Positions 23,449 to 35,469 of a stretch of DNA of 64,000 nt are shown here, in pieces. A program made the translations under genes and the position numbers. The notes below the pieces were generated by a model. It made no database searches and had not been told where the DNA came from. It was given only the letters and a program-made list of their open reading frames with translations. The stretch comes from Solanum dulcamara (taxonomy: Eukaryota > Streptophyta > Magnoliopsida > Solanales > Solanaceae). Position 1 is the stretch's first letter, and each line of letters starts with the position of its first letter. The stretch spans positions 46,010,293-46,074,292 of the forward strand of contig NC_077238.1 of the NCBI RefSeq assembly GCF_947179165.1, given 5' to 3'.

Positions 23449-25280
23449 TGCTTTATATTGCTCATTTGGTGTGGTTTTGGGGTTTTCATACCTATACGTA
23501 TCTACTTGGATTGTTATTTACTTCAGACTATTGTGGTTACCTTATCTGGACCTATGTGCATATATTTTAGCTCCGTTGTTGATTTCTTTTAGTAGCGGAT
23601 CATTTTGGTTTACTATTATGCTGTAATAGTTATAGAGTTATACCTTGTGGATGTTGAGATTTTTTGATTGCTCTGGTGGGATTTGTTAATCTATTTTAGG
23701 GCTTCTGGGCTTAGTCCTTTTCCCTTCCTAGCTTGCCCTTCCTAGTGTGCTTAGCTGGTGTGAGGTTGCTGCTAGAGAAGGGTGTGTCAATAGTTGTTGA
23801 CCTTGCGGTCTACTATAGATCTTGTGCGTCGATTCTTTCTTTGTTCAATTTCTAATTCTTAGTTTCTAAGGTGGTGAAGCTAAGGTTTGCCCTTCAAATT
23901 TGTTGCATGGTCTTTTCATGGTATGTTTGATGGTTTAATTATCGAGTTAGCTGGGTATGTGATATGGTGCCACAAGGCTATGTGTGGGTTTAGAAAATTA
24001 GAATGAATTGTCTCTTGTTATTCTAATTATGGTGATATTTTAGCTTGAAAAGTCATGTCACGAGGGTTCTATTGGGTTTATGGAAATGGTGGTTTTCTTA
24101 GGCTTGTGATCAACAAACAATTAGCTAGAAAGGTTGATTGTTGGGCGAGAGTGTTCATATTGATGAGTTGTGGTTTATCAAAATTTCCTTGTTGTAGTCT
24201 TGTGATTATTGGACTTTTAGGTGATTGGTCAATATGTTCTGAATATTTTAGTCACAAGCTTGTTCTACCATACAAGTAGGACTACCTTTACTTTTAGTGA
24301 TTCCGTGTTATGCCTTGGTTTCACCAGTAAGCTACAACGGGTTTCCCGATGGTTCAAAGAGTCATATTTTTGAATTGGGCCATCTGTTTTGGTGTGCTTT
24401 GACTAATACAGACCCTTGCGTCATTAGGAAAATGGAATTTCTCAAATGACACTCCTTTGGGATAGAGTTAAAGTAATTTGTGGAATCATCTCTTGGTTTT
24501 TTTATAGGGTGTGAGGTTTACGTATGTTCTTGTGGTGTTCCTTGAGGTGGAAGATTGGGTTGTGGGAACCTAGTGTTGGTCTTTCAGAAGTTTCTATGAT
24601 AGGAATTAGTCGAAGGAGATGGACTCAATGCGGTCTTGTCCTTCGTTGGGTAAACTGGTCTTTTAGAGTGAAGTGTTTAGTTTAAGAAGGTGAGTTTTAG
24701 TAAGGTTTTTGGATTTTGATGTTGAGATTGAAATTTTGAGATTTTCCCTAGTTCAGTTTACTTGTTTTGGCTGTTTTCATCCCTTTAGGTTCAGTTGAGT
24801 TATGTGACTTCCCTAAGAGTGTACGGTGCTGTTCGGTAAGCAAGTTTCAAATTATATTGGTAGTACTCAAGATAGTTAAAGACCAATAGAAAGCCCTTTG
24901 TGGCTTGGAGGGAGGGATTTGGAAGCATAAGACAAGCATTTGGAATTTTGAGTGAGTTGTATCTTCCATGGACCTGTATGGCTCATATCATCATTTTGGT
25001 TTAGTTAGGTTGACCTCTATTGAAACCTGATGTTTTTGGTCAAGCTTGTGCTAAGCTAGCGAGAGTTGGAGCTCATAAAGAGATTAGGAGGAGATTAGGG
25101 AGTTTGAATGGAATTTGACAATTTTCTTCTTAGATCGAGTTCTATGATGGCGTTGTTCGATCTAAGAGGGTGTTCGAGGGTCTTGCAGAGCATGCTAGCC
25201 TAAAACCGTCATTTTTTCATGCCTCCAGGTTGAACTGTACTTTTACTTTCATGGACGAAAATTCTTTGAGTAGTGGCTGA
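23449..25280 (+). other. Element C interior, non-coding 3' part
   Basis: About 1.8 kb that matches 36566-38397 in D closely. I see no pol domain on either strand. The frames at 23435-23626 and 24055-24279 are hydrophobic and lack known domains. The last 40 bases, 'gacgaaaattctttgag' and on to the LTR, resemble the end of the G interior just before its 3' LTR (53940-53966), so the very end of a chromovirus interior has been kept. Confidence 0.5.
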
Positions 25281-28200
25281 TGTAATGACCCTGAAGGTCA
25301 TTTTTGAGATTTGTCATAAAATAACCATTTTAACCCTCTCTTTAGTTACCCCGAGTCATTTCCGATTGGTCTATGAGAGTTTACGGAATCAGTTTTGGAG
25401 TTGAAACAAACATTTGAGGTCTTGAATTGTGAATTTAATGAGTTTTAGGCCAAGGTTTGACTTTGGTCAACTTTCAAAGATTTAATGCTCAAAATAACAT
25501 TTCGGTGACTTCTTTGGTTTTGGGGGATTATTATTGGTCTAGAAGAAGTATTGGTTGAATTTTTAGAGCTCCCAAGCCTATTTTTATATTTTGAAGGCCT
25601 AAGTTGGTTTAGTTGCAACTTTTAGAGTTTCAGGTCAGGGAGACCTCAAAGTCGAATTCTGATAGTTTCATCAGCTTTGAAATAGCAAAATTAGGCTAGT
25701 AGCATTTTCAGCAAGAGTCTTAAGGAAATCGATATGAGTTTCTGGACATTTGGGTCTTTTGACTTTGAAAATAAGCTTATTTTTGACTTTGGTCTATATT
25801 CTTGAAAAATGCATTCAGATAAAAATTCTGATAGCGCAGTTAGTTCTCGAATATTAATTTTGGCCTAGAACGACCCTTCAATCACTTCTCGAGGCTTTCA
25901 GTCTAATCTCGAGGCTCGTTGTGAAATATAGCTTAAAATGGTACTTGAGTATGGGACCCACTTTTTATTAAAATGACCTCGTATGGGAATTTCTAATGCG
26001 CCATTGAGTTTGGAACGTTGAATTTAGTGGGTTAGCATATCTGGCTTATTTTTAGGAGATTCTGAACTAATTTAGAGGGTCCATTTAGAGACTTTAAATA
26101 TAGCAAAAAATAGAAAATTTGGTGCAAAGTGCACATTTATTTTTCAATTTTTCTCTCAACTTTGTACCTCGATTTTTTGAGCTTTTCAAGTCCTAATCTA
26201 GCGATTCAAGATATTTTCATGAGGAATCCATAGGTGATCTTGGAATCTTGATGGGAGGGTATCGTGTGAGGTAAAATATTAATTTATCTGTTGTTCTTCT
26301 CAATTTTGAGCAAGATTTCCTATCAAATTTGAAATTAAATTTTGTGGTCATTTTATCTTCTTTTTCAGTGATTCTTGGGACTAAATTGTGTGTGTGTGGG
26401 GGGGGGGGGGGTTCACAAGAAACATCGTGGTGTAATTAGTTTCATCCGTTTAAGTTTTGTTTGAGGTATAGTGTATCACTACAAGATTGCCCTCTTTCTT
26501 GAATTCTCCATTAATGGTGAAAATTATGCGTGGGCTATTTTCCTTCATTTTGAGCATCGGAATATGTTGTAAGTTGGAACAAAAGTTCATTAAGCTCAAA
26601 TACACCTATATACAGAGTCATTTTTAGGATTCCCATAGCGGGTCCCATAATTCTGTTGTAGACCCAATTTCGGGTCCATCTCCAAAATGCAATTTTAGTG
26701 TTAAAATATTCGTATTGACAAGGTGATCAATAATTTTATAGTGTGGAGGCATTTGGAGTCATTTTTGGAGTTAAAACTATCAGGAAGTGTACTTGAAGAT
26801 CGCGTGTTTGGTTTGAGGTAGGCTACAGTCTTTCCCTGTTGACTGAACTCTATTAGATTTCGTGTAGTATATTTTACCTGTGACTTAGGTGAGTATTTGC
26901 TGAGATTAGCATTCTCCTTATGCAATTCCGTTTTATTTACTCTGGGTGAGCTTTAGGCTAGAATAGTCGCGTAATATCCTTAGATTAACTTGTGGGCCTT
27001 GGTTGTGGTGTTGACTTAGAATTATTATTCTGTTTAGTGATGTATTGATGGCCTTAAGCTAGGTTTGAATCTTAGGTTGTTTATCAGGTATTTATTTCCC
27101 TCTTAGCTAGGCATAGCTTTCGATAGGGCTTATTCTGGATAGGATACCCTTTATGCTAGTGCTAAGACCTCTAGGGATCGTAGTAGCCATAGGTTAGGTT
27201 AGTTGTGCTCATTGGGAGCTGAGATGGCATAATTTGGAGTAACGCAATGACCCTAGAGATATTTCTCCCCTTGATGATTTTAAGCCATGTCACAATTGTT
27301 CTCTTTTGTTGAGAGGTAGACGTAGGGTGCCTCTTTGTCTATTACCTTTTGATTGTGCCTAAGGCCGTGCTCAAGGAGTGACTGGATCCCAGTCTAGTCC
27401 CTTTTTGCCCCGACATTGTGGTTTAGGTTGATGTTATTGTTTGTATTATGTGTTTCTTATTTGGATGCTGGTGATGGCATGCTTGCATTAATTGAACATA
27501 TTCCCTCATTTTGTGGTATGATCCTGATATTTCATTGGTTTTTAACTACAATTTTTAAGGAGGATTCCTCACACTTTTACTACTATAAAACTGGTTTTAA
27601 AGGGAGTCATACCACCTAGATATTAGATACTAGTTTTGATAACTACAAGGCATCAAGGACGTGCTCCTTTATATTGATAGTTTCAGAGGCATTGAGGATG
27701 CGCTCAATTTTATTGATTATCCGGCGCGGCATCGCCCTTTCTACATCATCTTGGATGCTCTCTCTACGGTACCACTATAGAGATTTTATATCTCTATATA
27801 AGACCTACTTTGGGCCCAGATAGTGTATACGAGCTTCCCATCCCCTATGGGCTCTTTTGGCCAATGCACCACTGAACTGGATGAGGCAATTACATGGGTC
27901 CAACCTGGCAGGCCAAGGGCAGGTGTGGGTTTATACACTTATTATTGTTGATCTATGAGAGCCACCGATGATGTCACTAGTTTTTACTATATACTTGCAA
28001 TTATTAGCATTGCCTATTACCAATATACTTATATGGTGGGGTTTCCCAATTTTATGGGGGCTGGGGGTATGTTTGTACCTTCTGGGGTATGAGCATCCAG
28101 TCGGTTATTATCTGATTTTAACTTTTCTTACCTCTTGTTGTTCTTGTAGTTGGGTTGCAAGGTGTCTCAGTCTGGGTTGTTGTTGTTGGGGTTTTCCTAT

Positions 28201-28943
28201 TAGACTCAGTTGGTTTGGTTCTTATTTGATACGTGATTAGTTGTGATAGATAGTGTTTTCGTCCTTATTTAGTTGGCTCCTTAAGTGCTCCTTTCTGTAA
28301 ATAGGTTATGTGAGTTCTTTGGTTCTGTCTTCTATAGTTATATATATCCTACCTCTTTACTCTCATTTCCTTCCTCACTTTGTGTTAGATCTTAATTATT
28401 TATTTGTGCTATATTTTTCCGATTACTTGTGAATTATACTTGTTATATCTATGGAGCTCAGTCAGTCTATTTCTACTAAGTGTCATTCATTTGGTACTAT
28501 ACTACACTTCTGCGCCTTGTAGATCATAGTACGAGTTCTCATTGTTGATTTGTACTGGTGCAGAAAAGCTTCTGATTCGGAGATTTGGTGAGATCCTTTT
28601 GTTCGGAGTTGCCTATTTCCATCCATGATGAATTAGGACAAGTCTTTACGTGATTTCGAAGAATTTTATAGTCTTAATGTCATTATAGAAGCCTTGTACT
28701 CCTGATTTGATTTAGATGCTCGATTGCTGACGGATATAATGTCTTGGGGTGGTTTCTTGTGTTGTTTAAGTTTTTTTTCTTCTTTTTCTCTTTCTTCTCA
28801 TTATTACTTATTTTTTACTTTATTTATTCATCTTCTGCTTGATAGCCATTGCGTTTGATTCCGAGCTAAGGATTAAGGGTTAGACTTAGCTGGTGGTGGG
28901 TGTTAGCAGGTGCAATCACGGCCTAAGAAATTGGGTCATGACA
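25281..28943 (+). repeat. Element C 3' LTR
   Basis: Starts TGTAATGACCCTGAAGG and ends GGGTCATGACA. It lacks two blocks that the 5' LTR shares with D, and differs more from the 5' LTR than the D LTR does. It contains a GT run followed by about 14 consecutive G (26398-26411). The frames at 26701-26925 (minus) and 27416-28240 (plus) are LTR sequence. Confidence 0.75.
26398..26411 (+). repeat. G14 homopolymer after a short (GT)n run
   Basis: About 14 consecutive G follow a short GT run inside the C 3' LTR. The C 5' LTR and D LTR have an ordinary sequence here ('atttatgggtatttcac', 'atttgtgggtttttcac'). It may be real slippage or a sequencing artefact. Confidence 0.7.
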
Positions 28944-29204
28944 CATATATAGGACATATATTCCATTCAAAAGATTTGGTGGGTGCGTACAATCCAATCC
29001 TTTGAATAGTATGACAATCAACATCTAAGTGAGGTCCTCCATAATACTGACAAATATATCCATCATCCAACCAATACCTATCCCAAGCATCCATCTCAAT
29101 AAGAGTATCGAAATATTCAATACAATAAACTATTGAATTATAACGAAGAAAAAAAACTTAAACAAATAAAAAGAAAAATATAACTTAGAAAATAGTTAAT
29201 TTCT
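28944..29204 (-). mobile_element. Element B interior, 5' part next to its primer site
   Basis: Read on the minus strand this is the leader of B. A frame of about 50 codons from about 29097 down to 28945 starts MDAWDRYWLDDGYICQYYGG and continues with 'PHLDVDC', which vaguely recalls a zinc-knuckle-like Cys/His spacing. It is cut at 28944 by element C. I cannot say whether it is a true Gag start. Confidence 0.4.
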
Positions 29205-29231
29205 AATTTTTCGGCAACGGTGCTAAAAACT
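29205..29231 (-). other. Element B primer-binding site (tRNA-Asp type)
   Basis: The minus strand after the LTR end reads AGTTTTTAGCACCGTTGCCG. The core TAGCACCGTTGCCG differs by two transitions from the tRNA-Asp complement TGGCGCCGTTGCCG. This sets the 5' end of B at the high-coordinate side. Confidence 0.75.
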
Positions 29232-30377
29232 TATTGCTACCAAAGCATATTCAAGTGTACACAGTCTCACAAGTAATATAGTGTTTCTTTGAGGAGCCAC
29301 ATGTCAAACCCACAGGGACTTGTCAATTAACTATTTTTACTAATTTATATTAAATCTAATTATTTATTTAATTGAAATAAAAATAATACCATTTAATATT
29401 TTTATACTATAAATTCAATAATTAAATAATAAAGTAAACTTACAATATTATTGGGAAAATTCCAGATCTACAGCGTACTAAAAATTTATCTTTCGCATCT
29501 CTTTCATGGATTTTAGAAGGTTATCAAATAACTGATTTACAGGGTTAATTTTACAATCACGGTCTCTCGACCTTTAATTGACTATCTTTGTTGACAGCCT
29601 AACTACACGTTGAGCAGGGATAAGCATGAACCAACAAAGATGCATTAATCCTATCATCTTATCTAGTAACCAAACATGGTATATAGGAATGTGTCACGGG
29701 CATCCTATATATGAATTATCCTAGGCTATTCTAGAATAAACATGTTCCCTATATTCTAGTGTTCTATGTCCCTTCCATCTCTCGAATTTCAGATAGACAA
29801 CAAATTTATTCTAGTTGTGATCAAAAATTAAAATAGTAAAAATAGGAATATAGGAGTAATCAAAACGATAACTAACTTCATCCATAAAATTAATGTTCAA
29901 CAATCATTCGTAGCCGCAGCCCTAGGTCAAAATTTAAAAGTTAATTGTTCTAAAATTTAATTTTATGGAATATTTATAAGTGTAGGAAAAAACCAAAAAT
30001 AAAATAACTGAGTCCAAAACTAATTGGGAAACCAAAACCCAAAAAAATGGGTTACTGCGTGAACAGGCGTGTGTCCATGCGTTGTTGCGCACTAACTTAG
30101 CAGATTCCTCAATTTTTCTCACTTTTATTCCTTATATAGAAATAATAATATAATATTGAAATCCTTCTATTAAGATTCTTGTTTGATTTCGTTCTTTGAT
30201 CTTCCATCTTTAATTTATTTTGGCTCTAAATTTCTTCATTTTCTCTTTGAATTAATCTTACAAATAAAATACATAATTTAGCACAATCCATAAAATTTAC
30301 ACTCAAAGAGAAAAAATAAAAGTATTAAATATGAGCTAAATGATGACTAAAAATATGTATTTTTGTGCCTAACATTA
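29232..30377 (-). repeat. Element B 5' LTR
   Basis: On the minus strand it starts TAATGTTAGGCA at 30377, with the canonical TG changed to TA, and ends GTAGCAATA at 29232. Homologous to 14255-15350. Contains a 45-bp zone around 29755-29800 that the partner lacks. The right-hand AGGGG duplication follows at 30378-30382. Confidence 0.8.
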
Positions 30378-30382
30378 AGGGG
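30378..30382. repeat. Target-site duplication of element B, right copy (AGGGG)
   Basis: Exact copy of 14250-14254. It shows that 14249 and 30383 were adjacent before B inserted. Confidence 0.85.
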
Positions 30383-31365
30383 AGATTGTACTAGCTCCCC
30401 CATTAGCTAGAGCAGTGACAGCGGTGCTTCCTCCAGTTAGAGGCAAAGTTCATGAATAGGTTCATCAGGGTAGCTGATAGTGCGCTAGATATGGACCATG
30501 GGAAGGCATGTCAAGCGGTTGGTTAGGTGCAGTAGGTAGAGATGTCCATGTCCTTTCTATTCGTCTCCAATGAAGGCAGAGGTTGAGGCATCTGAAGATG
30601 TCATTACAGGTATACTTCTATTATGCCAGCAACCTTCCACATGTTTATTTGATGCTAAATCCATCTTTTCGCATGTATCTGTCTATTATGCTCCCCTATT
30701 GGGTATGGGGTCCGAGTCCTTAGCAAAGCCCATTCATTTTTTGACCCTAGTGGGTGAGTCTTTAGTAGTGGATCAGGTTTACGGTCTTGCTTAGTGACCA
30801 TCCAGGGTTATTATATTATAGTTGACCTTATTCTTGTAGATATGCTAGACTTTGAGTCTTGGATTGCTATACCAAGACCGTTACCTTAGCCATGCCTGGA
30901 ATTCCTCCTTTATTGTGGAAAGGTGATTATAGTCACACACCAATAAGTACTATCTATTTTATGAGGACTCGGTGGTTGGTTGCTTCGGGTTGTCTAGCTT
31001 ACTTGGCCTATGTGCATTATGTCAGTAGAGAGTGCCCTTCAGTTGACTCAGTTACTGTGGTTAGAGATTTTTTGGATGTGTTCCCTACAGACCTACCTGG
31101 CCTTCCCCCCTAAGCGTGATACTAATTTTTCCATAGACTTGGAACCATGCATCCCGCCTATGTAATAGCACTCGCAGAGCTTAAGAAGCTCAATGTTCAT
31201 CTTGAGGACCTCTTAGGTAAGGGTTCATCCATCCGAGTGTGATGCAATGGGGTGCTCATGTTCCTTTTGTGAAGAAGAAGAACGGGACTATAAGGATGTG
31301 CATTGACTACAAGAAGCTGAAAATGGTGACAATGAAGAATTTGGTGACCATTTTGACCACTACAT
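30383..31365 (+). pseudogene. Element A2 gag end, protease and start of reverse transcriptase
   Basis: This continues the relic that stops at 14249. A frame at 30570-30794 contains EASEDVITGILL and then CLFDAKSIFSHVSVYYAP, the retroviral-type aspartic protease. The catalytic Asp of D-x-G-S is kept but the glycine is lost. A second frame (30859-31113) has KTVTLAMPGIPPLLWKG and VVRDFLDVFPTDLPGLPP, the conserved linker between protease and RT. From about 31130, in several frames, come [16 protein letters not shown] and then [16 protein letters not shown], the start of RT. Element D interrupts at 31366. The rest of A2 pol and its 3' LTR are missing from the window. Confidence 0.8.
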
Positions 31366-34300
31366 TGTAATGACCCTAAAGGTCATTTTTGAAGTTTTTC
31401 ATAAAAAGATGATTTTACCCTTCACTTTAGTTGCTATGATTCATTTTTGGTAGGTAACGGGAGTTTATTTTTAAAAAAGCCTATAACAATTTGAGACTTT
31501 AGAATTTTTAAGTTTTCGTAAGCTTAAAGTGCTCAAAAGTGGTATTTGGGACCAACCGGAGCTACGGGTCTCAGAACGGAATTTCGTCTATTCCAACAAC
31601 TCTAAAATATGGAAATTGGTCTAGGAGAGTTTACAGAATCAGTTTTAGAGTTGTAGCAAAGATTTGTGGTCTTAAATTGGGAATTTGAGGAATTTTAGGT
31701 CAATGTTTGACTTTTTTCAACTTTCAGAGTCTCAATGCTCGGAACTAAATTTTTATGACTCCATTAGATTTGGGGGATGTTTTTTGGTCTATAAGAAGTG
31801 TTGTTTGAATTTTAAGAGGTCCCGAGTCTATTTTGGTATTTTGAAGGCCTAAGTTGGTTTAGTTATGACTTTTTATGTTCTGAATCAAGAAAACCTCAAA
31901 TTTAAATTTTGATGGTTCCATCAGCTCCGTAATGGAAAAATTGGGTTAGTAGCATTTCCTTCATGAGTATCGAGGAAATCGATATGAGTTTGCGGCCATT
32001 TGATGCTTTTGACTTTGAAGGTTAACTTACGGTTGACTTTGGTCAACTTTTTTGAAAAACGCATTCGGATGAAAATTATCACAGCATGGTTACTTACGTA
32101 ATGTCTAGTTTGTTCTAGAACAAACCTTAATTCTCTTCCAGAGGTTTCCGGTCTAATCTCGAGGCCCCTTAAGGAATGTGGCTTAAAATGGTATTTGAGT
32201 ATGGGATCCACTTTTTTAAATGACTTCGTATGGAAATTTCAAATGCGTCATTGAGTTCAGAACGTCGAATTTAGTAGAGTAGTATATATGGTTTATTTTT
32301 ATTGGGTTCTGAATGAATTTCGAGGGTCCGTTAGAAAACTTTAAATATAGCAAAAGAAAACCAGAAAATCTGGTGCATAGTGCAATTTTTTTTCCAGTTT
32401 TTCTCTCAACTTTGAACCTCAATTTCTTGAGCTTTACAAGTCCAAATCTGGTGAGTCAAGTCTTATCTTCAAGAGAGTTTGTCAAGGAATCCATTGGTGA
32501 GCTTGAAATCTTGAGGGGAGGTTTCATGTGAGGTAAAATGTCAAATTTATCCGCTGTTCTTCTCATTTTCGAGCAAAATTTCCTATGAAATTTGTAATTC
32601 AATTTTGTGGTTGTTTTAACTTTGTTTTCAGCAATTCTTAGGATAATTTGTGGGTTTTTCACAATAAAAGTCGCGGTGTGATTAGTTTCGTCCGTTGAAG
32701 TATCGTTTGAGGTAAATTCCATCCCTACGGGATTGCCCTCTTTCTTGAATTCTCCATTAATGGTCAAAATTATGCATGGGTTATTTTCCTTGATTTTAAG
32801 CACCAGAATGTATTGAAATTTATAAAACAAGTTCATTAATCTCAAATGCACCTTTTCATAGAGTCATTTTAGGGATTTCCATCACGGGTCCCATAATTTC
32901 ATTTTTGATCCAATTTTGGGTCCATCTCTGAAAAATGCAAATTAGTGTTCAAACATTCATATTGACAATGTGATAAACATTTTGAAAGCATGGAGTAATT
33001 CGGAGTCATTTTTAGAGTGACAAGCAATCAGAAATTGAATTCGAGCACGCGAGTTCGGCTTCTAGGTAGGCTACGGTCTCCCTCTTTTAACTAAACTCTA
33101 TTAGATATCATGTGGTATATTTTACATGTAACTTAGGTGAGTATTTGCCGAGATTAGAATTCTCCTCATCTGATTCCGTTTTCTTATTCCTAAGTGAGCT
33201 TTAGGCTAGAATAGTCCCATAATATCCTTAGATTAGGTTGTGGGCCTTGGTTGTGGCGTTGAATTACATTATTATCTTGTTTAGGGATGATATTGATGGA
33301 AATAGGCTAGGTTTGAACCTTAGGTGCTTTATCAGGTGTTTATTTCCCTCTTAGCTAGGCATAGCTTCCAATAGGGCTTATTATAGATAAAATATCCTTT
33401 ATGGTAGTGCATGAGACTTTTGGGTCTCGTCGTAGACGTATGTTTGGCTTAGTTGTGCTCATTGGGAGCTGAGCTAAATATCTTGGGGTAAGGCGTATAT
33501 CTTAGAGATATTTCTCCCCCGCTAATTTTGAGCCATGTCTCAACTATTTTCTTTTGTTTTGAGGTAGGCTTAGGGTGCCTCTTTTTCTATTACCTTCTGA
33601 TTGGGCCCGCCGTGCTCGAGGAGCGACTTGATCCCAATTTAGTTCCATTTTTCCCTAATAGTGTGGTTTATCTCGATGTTACTATTTGTATTGTGTGTTT
33701 CTTGTTTGAATCCTAGTTATGACATGCTTGCATTAATTGAGCATATTCACTCATTTTGTGGTACAATCCTGGTATTTCATAGGTTTTAACTATTGTTTTT
33801 GGGAAGGATTCCTCACACTTCTACTACTTTTAAACTTGTTTTAATGGGAGTCATATCACCTGGATATTGGATACTAGTTTTGAGATCTAAGAGACATCCA
33901 GGACGTGCTTCTTTATACTGACAGTTTTAGAGAAATTGAGGATGTGCTCAGTTTTATTGATTATCAGGCGTGGCGTCACCCTTTTATACGTTGGCTACAT
34001 ACGACATGCCTTAGCCCGTATTTGATTATCTGGTGCGGCGTCGCCCTTTCTATATTATCTAGTCTACTCGTTATTCAATACCACTACAGAGATTCTATAT
34101 GTCTATATAAGACTTTCTTAGGGACCAGGTAGTGTATACGGACTTCCCATATCCCCTATGGGTCCCTCTTGCTAGTACACCACTAAACTAGATGAGGGAG
34201 GTGTATGGGTCCTACCTAGCAGGCTAGGGACCGGGTTAGGTCTATAAAGTTTTTGTTGTGAATCTTTGAGATCCACCGATGATATCATTGGTTTTTACTA

Positions 34301-35264
34301 TAAATTTCCATTCATTAGAATTTCCCATCACTAGCATACTTGTATGGTGTGGTCTCTTGGTTTTATGGGGGCTTGGGGTATGTTTGTTATTATTTGTACT
34401 TTTTGAGGCTATGGGCGTTCGGTCAGTTATTTTCTGATTTTACCAATTCTTCCTCTTGTTGTACTCGTAATTGGGTTGCAGGGTGTATTATTTTGGGTTG
34501 TTGTTGTTGGGGTTTTTCTGTTAGACTCGATTGGTTTGGTTCTTAATTGATATGTGATTAGTTGTGATAGAAAGTGTTTCCGTCCTTTTTTAGTTGGCTC
34601 CTTTAGTGATTTTTTCTATAAATAGGTTGTGGCTTACGTGTGCGGGTGTGTTCTTTGGATGTGTCCTCTATAGTTGTATATATCCTACCTTTTTATTCTC
34701 ATTTCCTGCTTCACTTTATGTTAGATCTTTATTGTTTACTTTTGCTATATTTGACTGATTACTTGTAAATTATACTTGTTTTATCTATGGAGATCATCTA
34801 TCATTTATTTGGTACTCGTACTACTTTGTTTCTCCCTTATAGATCATAGTACGAGTACTCTACATTGATTTGGACTAATGCGGAGCAGCTTCTTATTCAG
34901 AGATTTGGTGAGCTCCTAGCATTCGAAGTTACCGATTTCCATCCATGCTCAATTAGGACTAGTCTTTACTTACTTTCGAAGACTGTCTGCACTCTTAATG
35001 TAGTTGTAGGAGCCTTGTACTCATGTTTTGATTTATATGATCGATTACGGATGGATGCCAGGTCTTAGGGTGGTTCCTTGTGTTGTTTTAGTTTTTTTTC
35101 TTCTTTTTCTCCTTCTTCTAGTTATTACTTATTTTCCACTTTATTTATTCATCTTTCACTTGATAGTCATTACCTTCAGTTTCGGGCTAAGAATTAAGGG
35201 TTAGACTTAGCTGGTGGTCGGTATTAGCAAGTGCCATCATGACCTAAGAAATTAGGTCGTGACA
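31366..35264 (+). repeat. Element D 5' LTR
   Basis: 3.9 kb, TGTAATGACCCTAAAGG to TAGGTCGTGACA. The paired frames 31921-32422 and 32456-32851 on the minus strand are near-identical in layout to 19266-19667 in the C LTR. Being antisense and shared only as LTR sequence, they are not genes. Sense frames at 33528, 33905, 34340 and 34865 are likewise LTR sequence. Confidence 0.8.
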
Positions 35265-35267
35265 AGT

Positions 35268-35280
35268 TGGTATCAGAGCT
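35268..35280 (+). other. Element D primer-binding site (initiator tRNA-Met), intact
   Basis: TGGTATCAGAGCT starts three bases after the LTR end. Twelve bases match the 3' end of plant initiator tRNA-Met exactly. It is the best-preserved primer site in the window. Confidence 0.9.
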
Positions 35281-35469
35281 CTAGGTTGACCGGCATCATT
35301 GGTAAGAGGGCAATATCTACTAGAGTCGTGCAGATTGGTGCAGAGATATTTGTATCCTTTCTTCAAAAGGCTATGGGGCATTTTTAGGGAAATCTATTCT
35401 TGACTCCTTAGTGTGTGTCCTTTTTTTGAATAATCTCTAAACTGATCATTTGGAATCCATTCCTTCTTA

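Larger units (their letters stand above)
17998..28943 (+). mobile_element. Element C: long-LTR Ty3/Gypsy-type element with gag-like interior only
   Basis: Left LTR 17998-22115 (4.1 kb including a private insertion) and right LTR 25281-28943 (3.7 kb) flank a 3.2-kb interior. Both LTRs share the TGTAATGACC start and GACA end with the chromovirus LTRs here, and the initiator-Met-type primer site has the same placement, but most of the LTR sequence is unrelated to A and G. The interior holds a degenerate gag with a zinc-knuckle relic and then about 1.8 kb of non-coding DNA. No pol domain is visible. Flanking 5-mers (tacat, catat) do not match. C sits in the interior of element B. Confidence 0.75.
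14255..30377 (-). mobile_element. Element B: non-autonomous Athila/Tat-like LTR element, split by element C
   Basis: Two related LTRs of 1096 and 1146 bp (14255-15350 and 29232-30377) with TG..CA-type ends, a tRNA-Asp-type primer site next to the right LTR, and a purine tract next to the left LTR show that B reads on the minus strand. Without the nested element C (17998-28943) B is about 5.2 kb. Its interior (28944-29231 plus 15351-17997) holds no protease, reverse transcriptase or integrase that I can find, so B looks like a LARD-type element that depended on an autonomous relative. A perfect AGGGG duplication shows it inserted into the A2 gag and has not been rearranged at its ends. Confidence 0.8.

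Noticed and set aside
17998..28943. A target-site duplication for C
   Set aside because: The left flank tacat and right flank catat do not match at any sensible choice of ends.
32456..32851. 131-codon minus-strand frame in the D LTR, also present at 19266 in the C LTR, as a conserved protein
   Set aside because: The similarity is explained by LTR homology. The frame is cut differently in the C copies, and it is antisense to the element.
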